From contig VZSE01004911.1 of assembly GCA_013398275.1 (NCBI GenBank), positions 62,001-126,000 of the forward strand: a stretch of DNA of 64,000 nt, read 5' to 3'. The position numbers were made by a program, and so were the translations under genes. Shown one piece after another: positions 49,201 through 61,200 of the stretch; the stretch's first letter is position 1; each line of letters starts with the position of its first letter. The notes beneath the pieces are model-generated. The model searched no databases, had not been told where the DNA came from, and saw only the letters and a list, made by a program, of their open reading frames with translations. Origin of the DNA: Promerops cafer. Taxonomy: Eukaryota > Chordata > Aves > Passeriformes > Nectariniidae.

Positions 49201-52200
49201 AGAGGGGTAGAGGACTGACTAACAAGAGCATCCTAAGAGCAAAGCAGTCATAGCAGGCAGGATAACACAGCATCTCCATCATCACTAGGCTTTTAAAAAC
49301 AGGCTGGTAAACTTGTCTGCAATGCTCCAGGCATAGGTGCACCTGGGGGAAGGGACAGACTAAGTACTTCCTAACGCCCACGCATCCTGTTTTCCTATGT
49401 CACCTGAATCCATATCCCAACTCAACCCCATAGTCAAGGACAAATTCTTAGTTTTGTGGACTGTGAGAAGGTTACAAGGAGCAAGCCCCCTGGCAAGAGG
49501 AAGAGATGGGTTCTCAGTACTGCAGAGGGGAACACTGCTGCTGCCTAGAGCTCCCAGGCAGGCTTAACAGAAGGAGCAGCTGCTGCCATCATTGGTGACC
49601 TACAAGCAAAGTAAGCTGGGAGCACTTGAGTGTTACTCAATTCAACAAAAAAATAAAGTTCAGCTTAAAGCAGAAACAGGTTGCAGTGCTTGCTTTTGTG
49701 CCTTTTTTCATTTCTGTTTCATATTAGGAACCTGTGTGTTTAACAAGAGTCTCTACCAGGTTCTTGCAACACACTTCTTGTCCTGAACACATCCTGCATG
49801 GCGCCCTAGTGTCTACCTCCAAACGGGAAGTCATTAAAACTCCTGGATCCACCTGGGCCTGTGAAAACACTAGGTAGGCTACAGCCTCCTTTGCAAATCC
49901 AGTTCCCACTAGAGGAGAGGAGCCCAGAATCCCAGAAAAACAGTGGTGAAACTGATCCTAATTGTGATTTTTAAGGACACATAAACTTCTCGCTGTTGAT
50001 GAGTTACAGCACAGGAGACCATGCGACTCCATAATCTCAAGGCTGAGTTCAGGCTTAGGGATCTGCAACATGGAACACCTGGGATCTGCAACACTGAAAG
50101 GACTGATCAGCTCTTGTAGGATGCTCAGACCTGAGCTGCTTTATGACTTTTTGAGGTCTGTTATCAACATGGCTACAGGTTTCAAAGATCTTTCTGAAAG
50201 CCAGTGCCTGTTTGCTTCAGTTATTCCACAGCTGTCAAGAGTTTCAACAAGCACTAAATGAAGGGAAGTTGAAGGTCCTACAGAAGTGTAGCAGGAATCT
50301 AAACAACAGAGTACACGACAGGGATGGGCAGCCAGTGTGGGGCAGGGATATTCTGCACCAGGATGTCAGCAAACCTTGCAGGAGCTACAGCCCAAAGGGA
50401 ACACAGCCCAAAGGGAACATACAGACTTATCAGCTTGTTGTCATCACTCTGCTGCTTCTCAAGGTGAAGTATGACGAATGCCTCATCAACAGCCTCACTG
50501 AGAGGGTCAAAAAAGACACCCAACCTTCAAGTGTATGGCTTACCTATGAGCCACTTCACAGATTTTTATGGGGTTTGACTGATCCACACCTAGAGAGAAG
50601 TCAGAGGACTTTCACCTGGCATCAAGAGATACCAGTAAAATAAGTGGCTTGATTCTCAGTACTGCTGAAACTCTACCTCTAATTCTTATGTTCACTCGTT
50701 CTTTTTAAGCATCAAGCATCACTGTACACCTTCACACAACAGATCAACAGGCCCAGTACCGGCTGTGGAACGCACAGTCAGAGGGCAGCAGTCACTGGAA
50801 CTGACAGGTAGGCCTTACCTCCTTAAAACACTCTTCCACTTTCTCGAACTCCATCACCAGCTCCAGCTCCTGGATGCGCTTGTTTGACAGCATCACCAGC
50901 CGGTGAACGCCCTCATCAACTTGATTATAAAGCACGCTGGCAGCATCGAGTGCATCTCTGCAAGGGGACACATGTCTGGTCAAGGGTTTTGCATTAGGTC
51001 CTTCCCCCAGCGCTTCATGCAAACACAACCTGGCTAACAGCAGTGCTCCAGTCATCCTCCCGTGGGACCCACACTGGCCATCTCCATATGGAGAACAGAA
51101 GAGAATGTTGCTGCTCCTTGCACATTACCATGATTCACCACTCTGACTCCAATGCAGACACCCTGGCAGGAAGGACAAGAGCATCTCCTTCCAGCCAGGC
51201 TCCTTGCAAGACTTACCATATTTCTCACACTTTCAGCTTTTCATAAACATAGATTGTTGCATCAATGGATTTTCACACAACACAGGGTCAAGCAGTTTCA
51301 GCGTCTAAAACCACCATTTGAATTTAATTAAGTAAATAAGCTGCCACTAGTAAGCAAATCTCTCCTGAGTGACAACAGTATTAAGTGCCTGATGCCCCAC
51401 TTACTCTCAGGATTTCCACCAACCAAACAAAAATGCAAAGTGTACAACAACAACTCAGTGCCAGGAGAAATCAGATTTTACAATGTTGTGCTGAAGAGAT
51501 TCATAGACTGAGCTCCCTACCTTCCACAGGCAACCGTCCTGACCAAACCCAGCAGGCAACACCAGGAGGCACTCTCCCTGGCAGCCTGCCCACAGCACAC
51601 AGGCAAGCATGGATGGAGCTCAGGATGGAGCCCAGTGCCCTCAGATACTGCAACCATGGTCTTGGTAAGATGATGAGTATTAGCAAGCTCTTTTTAGACG
51701 TGTACAACACCTCTCCAGCACAGGCTTGGGTGAATTACAGATGGGTCCAGGAGACAGAAGAGCATTCAAGCTTATTCTTCTTGTATTTCTTTTGCTTCTA
51801 GATTTCCTCTCCTACAATTATGGGCTTGAGAGGCAGCTACAAGAAAATACTACAGCCTCCTTCAGCTGTGCTCTACACTGGCATGTTCATCTGCCTGGTC
51901 ACCTCCTGTACTCACCCTAAACCAATTGTCATTTCATCATCTTACAACCTTCTGACTTATTAGAGAGTGGATTTTCTATCGTATTATTAAAATTATCTAA
52001 AGCACTTGCAAAATAGGTAGCTAATGATGCTAATGAAATATAATTCAAAACAATTCAGCATACATGTTTATTTCTGTGTGGGTTTACAGGCAATCTTGAA
52101 CCTATGAAATGCAACCGAATATGAGCATTTAATAGCAGCCATCCTGTAGTTTTAATTGACACAAGGTATCGCCATAGGTCTGGACAACAAGCTCTGCATA

Positions 52201-55200
52201 GCCGAAATCTACACTATTTTTCCATTCAGAATTCCACCCAGTGTGCAACAGCCAACTTCTCAAACCTCAGGCTCTTAGATACTTTTCTTTTTCCTCTTTG
52301 AAATGCCATTAGACTGAATGAATTTCTTCAGAGTGAAGCCAAAAATACTCAAATAGTTTCTGGACTAAGATCAGTGCTACTGCAGTGCAGAGCAGACAGG
52401 TTCTCTACAGAGAATCTGCCGGCTTCAATGGAAAGATCCAAGCTGTAGCGCTGCTCTGGCATTTCCCAAAACCACCATAAACAAACCATGATGATATGAG
52501 CCTTCTGTTTTGTAATCCTTTCCTATGGACAGACCCAGATCCAACCCAGGAGACTCACAGCAGCAGAGTCATAATCATTGTCCAAGCTGAGCCTGGAAAG
52601 TGTTTACAGAGCAGGTTGTGGAGGCCAGTTCCCGTCAGCAGCAGTGACACATCTGGGACAGCTAATGAGAAACAGTTTGGACGATGGCTGCAAGTTAAAT
52701 TTGGCAACACCATTAATGCTGTTAGGTTTTGCGCAGCAGAGCGTATCTGTCAAGTCCCATTTTCTGAGTAAGTCTCCAGCATACTGATGGCCAGACAGGC
52801 AGACACCCTTTGGCCTTACTCCCACAGGGCTGAATTCCCTGCTGGCATGAATGCTCTCATCCACTCAGGAAATGGATACAGCAAACACTCTTCCTCCCGC
52901 TGGCACAGACAATCAAGCACCTATAACTTCAGGCATTCCATGCTGCTATATGCAAACATTTTCAATTACCCCCTCATGAGGCAAAATATTTTTCGAACCT
53001 TTCCCTGAGCTTCCATGAAAATCACTTTGGTGTTGATGCTACTTCTTTGATGGCACTCATCAGCAAGCCAGATTGACCTGCTAGACCTTTCTGTAATAGG
53101 AGTCCTGATGTCCAACCAAGCCAGTGACAAAGCGAGCATCCATGGCTTCAGCACTTAACACAGTATTGTCAGACAGCAACCTGATGGCACAGGGACCTGA
53201 GACAAGGGTTCCAGCTCTAGCATTGCCTGACCTAGCACAGAGTACAATCTGATAAGGGGATGGGAGCCAGGGAGTCCCACTCTGCCCCTTTCCATACCTG
53301 AAGGAGGAAACAACCCCCCCGTTGTTCTAAGTCTGAGCAGTTTTCCTTGACAGGAGTCAGTAGCAACCTGGGCTGCAAGGCCTAGCAAATACTACCTATT
53401 CTAGCAGACAGCACATTTCCCAAAGTCACAAAACACAGGCTTTCCTGAAGACAACACTGCAGCTATGGGGGGGAAAAAAAATCACCCTCAAGGCAGAGGG
53501 ATAGGAAGTGATTATAAAAAAAAGCTAACAAAACCTGTATTTCACAGGGTTTTTTAAGCAGAAATAGGCATACCACAAGGTCACTTTGTAAAGAGGCTAA
53601 TTCACTGTGCCATTGTGGAAAAGACCAGTCTCTTAGAGCCCACTTGAGACCAGTGCTGGCCTTATGACCAGCAAATCCCTGCAGGGAAAGTCAGGTTCAA
53701 AACTGCAGCAATCAAGTACTCCTGCTGGCCCACCAACCAAAGTCAGAGGAATCCAGAGGAGAAGGGGCTTGAGTGAACTTCTTGGTGTCCAACTAAAGGA
53801 TTGAGAAAAATCTACCCAAAACAACACTTCTGGCCCCACACATTCCTTCCACAGAGTAATCCTGCCTCTGAAGACCTCAATCCAACCAAGCCTTTATGTG
53901 CATTTGCAGAAGGTGGAAAGGAGCTCCAGTTTAGAAGTGAGCCTTTTGCCCCACTGGATGTAATAGTAAAATACATATCTCAGATGTACAGAATCTACAT
54001 ATCTATGCACATCAGTCATCTTCGCTCTATCTCAGCTGATTCAATGGTACTAAAAGTGACATCCTGTTACTGAAGACACACACAGAAAACCTTTGCTTTG
54101 CTGATCCACAAGCATCTCAAACTTACCTGAAGTCAGTCTAAGATGCATTTGGGAGTTTATGCTATAAGCAAAGACTAGACAGGGAATTCAGTTCAGAAGG
54201 TTGGAAATTAACTCTTATCAGTAAGTTGGGCTGTCTGGGGTTATATAAGCCAAAATCCCTTACTTTTGTACTATAAGGGATTTTTTTTCCTCTGTGAATG
54301 CTTGCAGCAAGCTATTGATACCCTTATCAGCCACAATTCAACACTCTAAAGCTGCCCTTTCTCATGGTCCTGCCAATGGTTTCCTGAGCAACTGCAAACA
54401 ACATGCACAGAAAAAATGTTTCCAAACAGCTCCTCTGGGCTCAGTCCCCAAACAACTTCAGGTGTGGCCTTACACCATTCCTGCTCCTCTGTGAGCTCCT
54501 CCAGCATCCCAGCACCTCAGCTCTTTGTTTCAAGGACCAGCCACGCTGTTTTCACACATTCTGCCTCTCTTGGCAGGCATTCATTAAAACCTCAAAGTCT
54601 AGTTGTTGGTGTTCTGTTGCATCTCCAAGGTAACTCCATTCATATGTTGTCAGCCCCTGACAGTTCACTTTTACCAGCCGGACAGGCTCTCTGACTAACA
54701 TCCATCTTTTACTCTCTTACACAGAGGAAAATATAAGCCTTTCCATGCTGTAGTATAAAGTAGGTAGGCAAACTGAGCCAAACAAAGAAATCGCTCACAG
54801 TCCATGGGAAAGTTTGTTTTTTCAATTCACTTGGGCACTTCAGTTCTCACAGGGAGGATCCAGTGGGCATTAAGCCTATTCTCCCAAACCTCTGTACATC
54901 TGCTTATCCATTTACACACACACCCCCATTTGCTGGTCCAGATTTTTAAAACTTCCTAAATTATTTCCAGTACACTAGTAAACTCCCCAGTATCCTGAAA
55001 CAGGGAGTTTTATGGGGGAAATGATACCTCACACAAATATCTATTTCTTTTTCAGCTACAGACTCAGAAGTTTTTAACTCCTGTCCTTCAGTACCTTCAC
55101 AGCAGCTTGGAGTAAACAAACCAAATATTGAAAATTTGGTTGAAGAAAAAAGTGACTTCCATCCTGGCACACAAAGGAAACACCTGGTTGTTAAGGACTT

Positions 55201-58200
55201 TAAGGATATTTTAATAGTGGCCTGTGCAACTCTGAGCACGAAAGGCAGAGTTGTTTGAAGTTGGTGGAAAATCTCGAATCAGCTCAGATTGGTGTGGATG
55301 CATTGCAATTTCCCCGCACACAGGAGTGTGGTATTAAGAGTCTTTCACTACATTCTTCCATGGTCAAATCATCAAAAGCAATTTTGCAATAGTGCAGAGT
55401 CAATATAATTTATAGCAAAAAGGAGTAGTTTGATGTCAGTTAATGTTTCCCCAAATCCTGTTTTCATTGGGCAATTATCGTTTCAGTGGAAAAGGTTCCA
55501 AACGTCTTCAGTTTTCTGGAGAAGTGCCAAGCTGTTGTATAATGGTAGGGTAATTTTAAACCTATAATTTAGAAAGACCATTTCTGTCTGAATCCCTTCT
55601 TCAAAAAAAGCCAGCCTTGGAGAGTTACACTTTAGTTTTCAAAGCAAAATACCTGTTTTGTTTTCAAAAAAATAGATGGCCACAGAAGAAGCATCCAGCA
55701 GAGTCACAAAAGCAGGTGCTGCCTGAACCATCCCTGCTGATGTCAGTGACAGGCAAACCGGAGAGCCCAGGGAAAGGAGCAGCAGAACCTTCACTCTCTG
55801 CAGCTTCCTGTCTGCCCCTTCAAGAACTGCTTTGACAAACAGCAAGAACAGCAGATCTAACAAAAGGGCTGAAATCAAGAGTTCATCCTCTGACCAGCCT
55901 TGGTCAATTTTAAAATGGCAAAAATTCATAGATGGAAGGAAATACAACATTTTGGTAGAGTATTTGATGGGGTTTGGGCAAGTATAGGGCAGCTACTTTG
56001 TCCTGGGAAAATCAGATATCCTTAATCTGATTTGTTCTGTAATTTAGAAGAAACACAGTCAGATGTTACAGCATTAGCCTCATCTAGTCTTCCACTCTTG
56101 GTGCTGAACTTCCCTTGTGGATGTCCCTACAGGTTTTAGGAGAAAATGAATAGGATCTGGAAACCAGGAGGTTTAAAGGATGGATTAATACAAGGACATC
56201 ACCCAGATCATGTGTGCTGATACCTTGGCTACAAATCACTTAAAACATCCTCAGCAATTCTTCTGGAAGAAATCCTTCCAGGTCTGCAGAGACAGTCCTG
56301 TGTGCCTGAGGGACTTTTCACAGGATGAAAAATGTCATTCTTGGTCATTACTGCATTTTGGTAGCAACCTATGTAAGTGCCATATTTATAGCAATCCCAT
56401 AAAAGGAGGTCAACCTCAAATGCAGAGTTCTGCTCTTTGAGCTGATAGCTTCACATGCAGCTGAGGTTAAAATTCAAACTAGGTGAAGTTAAAGCAGATA
56501 CAGCTAAATACATATGACAAATTATTCTCTGTAGCACACAAATAGCCATGGTGGTTTCAATTCCCTGATTAAAGTATCTGAGGAATTGGGTACATTTTTT
56601 AGAACCCTGAAGTGTCCTTACAAAGGCACAGAGGTCAAACACAAAATCTGTGGTTGCCTGTGAGATGCCTGCTCCCGCTGAGGATGAGAGCAGTGGATCT
56701 AGCTAAGACCACAGACCTGGCTGGATCCCTCCTCACTAGGCTACCTGACCTGGGAGCAAACCAGGCAATTAATACAACACACTGGAGACCACAACTGCCA
56801 CCAGAATTCTCGTCTGAAACACAGTTCGTTTCAATGTATTTTCAGCAGGAAATATACTAAGAAATCCCTTTAAAAGCCAAGGGATCAATGCACAAAGTTA
56901 AACAAGTGTCCAAGCACAGTCCCAAGATGTGACCTTTGTTTCTTTCTCCTGCCTGGCTTGCATTCAGTTACAATAAAACTGTGTTTAGACTCTGGTTGAT
57001 TTTAAATCCCAGTAAGATCCATAAAACTGACTGGAAAAAACCATTATAATAAATCCCAAACCAACAAGTAGCCTGCTTATGGGGAAAGTTCCCTGTGCAG
57101 TGGAACCTTGGATAGGATTTGGAAACACCATTCTGGGAACACTGAGCCTAAAGATGTGGTTTTCTACCAGTTGTAAACAATTTCTACCTCCAAACCTTGT
57201 CTAATGTACATTAACCTGCTTATGTTTATACTTTATATCCTGGTCAAATGCACCAGTCTAAGAGCTGTGTTCCTGAAGCTGGGACCACCAGGCTTTCAAG
57301 ATGTCCTGCTCAAATACATACACACTGCCATTTAAAGGCACATCCCTATTTCACTGAAGCGGGCTCCTTTTGCCTGCTTCCAGGGCTATGATCCCAGCCC
57401 AGCAACAGAAGTATCTATCTCAACATAGTTATATAAAAAATAGTGCTTGTGAGATAGCCTGGGCTGAGGCAGGAATGTCAAGCAGTCCAGCTAACATCCT
57501 ATACTGGAAACCTTTAGCAATTATTTTCCATAATATTTTTAAACAGATAAAACACAGTGTGTCATTAATTACCTAATGCCCTGTTGGCATGACAAGCATT
57601 GCAAACAAAACCAAGCAAAACCGGAGTCTTCTGGGTAAATTCCCACTGAATCTAAGAAGATTTAGGACATAAGACAGCAGAAAATAAAAAACAGGAAGGG
57701 AGCTGAGGGGAATAATCTCATAAAAAGCCCGAGAGGACAATGAAAACTTACCTAGACAGAACTCTGCAATCTTTTAGCTCTCTGTAAATGCCACAATTGA
57801 CGTCTCACAGCACTTCACGCACTCAGAATGACAACAGCCCCAGCTCCACTCTCCTTTATGTGCGGAGCAGCGAGATTTGTTTAATGCAAGCATAAATGCT
57901 TTTTACCAGGCTAAAACCACCACACCAACAGAGGGAACAGGTTAGACTGTAACCAAAATGAATACCAAGTAGCACAGTGTGTGTTTGGGTAGAAATGTCA
58001 CCCTGTGCTCCTCCCTCCACCTGACACAAACAAATAAGGCCAGGGAAGAGCACTGCCACCCATGCTCGGCCAAAGGCTTAGTGCTCGTCAGCACCTTCTG
58101 TGTTACCAGCAACAGCGCAGAGGCGTCTCCTGGCAGCCTTTGAGGCCAGAATTTAAGCACGTTGTTTCATCTGGCTTCAAAGGTATACTGAGTATACATC

Positions 58201-61200
58201 TTGTCCCAAGATCGAGGTTTTAGGATTAGGTCCACAGGAAGAACATGGAAAGGACCCTGCAATGAAAGGTGCCTCTCGTAGATCACGTTAGGAGGGCACA
58301 CTGTGGCAAGTGGTAGCATGAGAGGCTCCCAAACTTCCCAGAGAGGAATGAAGATGAGCAGGCGCTAGTTGAACTGCCACCAGTGAGAGGGACACAAGCA
58401 TTAGCATCTTCTGAAGCACGTACAAACACACAGAGCCACAGCACACGCACATCTTTAAAGCACAAAGGGGACGGCAGAAGACAATAATGCCTCCAGGAAT
58501 GATTTCCCAGTGTAAGTTGCCTGGCTATGACCACCAGACTATGGCAGCAGCTGTCAGTTGTGCCTTACAAACCAAGAAGTGCAGCCATCTCAGTCTGCCC
58601 AAACTGGGACTTATACACCAGACACCTATCTCCCCCCTAATCCTGCTCCCAACTTGTTCCACATTTTGGATGATCAGCTTAGTCTCTCTGACTCTACCCA
58701 AGCTTCAGATGGTGCTGTGCAGTCCCTTGGCACGGGGCAGAGAGCCTGTACATTATCCAGGCTTACTTCCACCACAGGGAGCTCATACACCACTTTGCAG
58801 AATGGCACATGCAGGCCTTGTAACATCCCAGGAGTTGCTACTACCAAGAGCCTTGCTGAAGATCCACAAACATGAGGTCTGCAGCACCACACAGCTACAC
58901 CCCACTGCATCGTTAACTAGCCACAGCTTCAAGCAGACCCAGAGTCTCAGCAGTGTGTGTGTAAGCCAGAACATGAACTATGGAGGCTTTCAGCTGTAAG
59001 ATCACACTCTCTGTCACTGTCATTGAGTCAGGTCCAGCACCAGGAACCTGGCAGCTGCTGCTCAGGAAGTCTGCTCTGTACTGTCCATTACCTCTGCTCA
59101 GCTCATGTCCCCACCCAGGGCTTCCAACTAGATCACCAAGCCACACTAAAAATAGCCAGCTCACAAAACCAGCTCTTGGCTCTAGCCACTCCACCCTCAA
59201 AATACAGAGACTGACTATACTGCCTTCTGCAAACAAAGGAGAATTCACTCTTCCATCTATTTATAAGCTGCTTATTCACAGCTTGCAAGCATAGATTCTT
59301 TTCAGATGAGGAGCTTGAGGGAAGAGATTAAGCTTTTTCTGGTTCCATGTTGCACAGAGCCAAGCACTCAACACGATCATTCCTTCACCATCTGAGGTTT
59401 TTCTCCCCTTCAGCTCTCACCTCTAGCCTTGGGACTATCTTGCCTATCACCATGCAGAGCATGACAAAATCCACTCCTGTGCCACAGTGAGAACACGGGT
59501 TCGTGGTAGAGCCAGGCAGGTGCATTCTGGTTAAACTAGTATAAACCATCTATATATTCATATAAAATGGTTACACCTTCTTTACTCTACTTGTGATTCA
59601 TAACACATCTGCAGGACAAAAGGCATTCACTGGGCACTTGTCTAGGCACACGTTTCCAGCTCTTGGCTATGCTGGAAGAGTAGCAATAATGAGAACAACA
59701 GTGAAAAACACCTGGCTAAAGACAAAGTTAAAAGGATCCTGGCCCTGCTGCCCAGCCCCACATCACAGCCACACTTCAGCAAGAGCTCCCACTGCTGCTG
59801 CCTGGCTTCTGGCAGCTTCTCTGACATTGCCATCATAAACTGTAAGTTTTTGACATCCACTACAGAAGCAGCGATACATTAGTCCACCTTTCACAGCTGG
59901 CTCAGTGAGTTGCCTGCAAGCTACAGGTTAGTTGATCACTACACCAGATAGCCAGAAGCCAAAGCTACACCTACTAACCAACTCTGTGTACCTTATTGAA
60001 AAGACTGTGGTTATTAAAAATTCCAGTTTGAAAGTGCAAAAAGAAGTATTAATAGCATTGAAATGATGGAGGTCTCTGTGCCATTTGGCCGCACTTACCA
60101 AGAGGAACTTCAGCTAGGCTAACAGCTCTGCATTTCAATCTCCAGAAAGACTTGGACAGCAAAACCTCAAAGGGTTCAGCTAACAGATGTGGAGAAGCAC
60201 TGAGCCTTCAGCACAGTGGATGGTGTGAAGGCAAATGTGCTGGCTTTAAATCCACCAACAGTGAGCAAGTGGCAATGCCACCTCCGGCAGTCCCCTGGCA
60301 CCTCTGGGTGGCCAGCCCTACCATTACAGCACTTAAAAAGGTGCAACAAAGATACTGGTTCATGAGTGCCACACCCACACCAACTCCAGGCCAAATTCAG
60401 CCTGGTCTTGCTGGAGGTGGGAGATCTCAGAGGGACCAGCTGAGCACACCAGGGCCCCTAAGCCAACTCCCTGCAGGAGTGTATTCTGGTAACTGAGTTC
60501 CTCCTTCCTAACCTGGGAAAAGGCAGAGTTCCAGACAGACTACTTGGAGAAGTCTGTCTTTCCTTTTGTGGATAAGCAGCTGGATGGGCAAGACTATCTT
60601 TTGCAGTGGTACTTGGTGGACAAAGGAGTATGAAGACTCCTGGTCAGCTCACAATGTGAGCAGTTACTGGTCAAAGCCACTGCTGTGGTGCTACAGCATC
60701 TCAGGATGAGACCATCCAGGAAAGACTTGAGGAAGCTCTTAAATCATCTATTAGAGAAACAAATGGATAGAGCACAACACGTCCCTCCTGCATGCCCGCA
60801 TCTTTGATGGAATGAGTTCAACTTTTTCAGGAAAGAACCTGTGGCACTGGCGTAGCAAAGCCTCACAAATCCCAGGTCAGACCTGAGCAGCAATGAGATC
60901 CCACTGCTCCGTGCCACAAAACACTCCAAAGGGCATCTCTGCTCTCCAGGAGGGCAGAGCGAGCAGAGAAGGTTCCATAACCAATCCCACAAGAAGAGTT
61001 TCATTACTAAAGAAAGACTCTTGTTTGCCGTGTGCTCCTGAAAGGTATTTGGCAGATAACATCTGACTGCACCGAGTACATGCCTGCTTCCTAGCCTGTT
61101 TTAACTTACTATCTCCAGCCTATGGTCAGGCATTTTCAGAAGGGCTCATCCATCTCGATTCTTACCAGCTCCTGGTGGTTTTTTTTCCACATGAAACCAC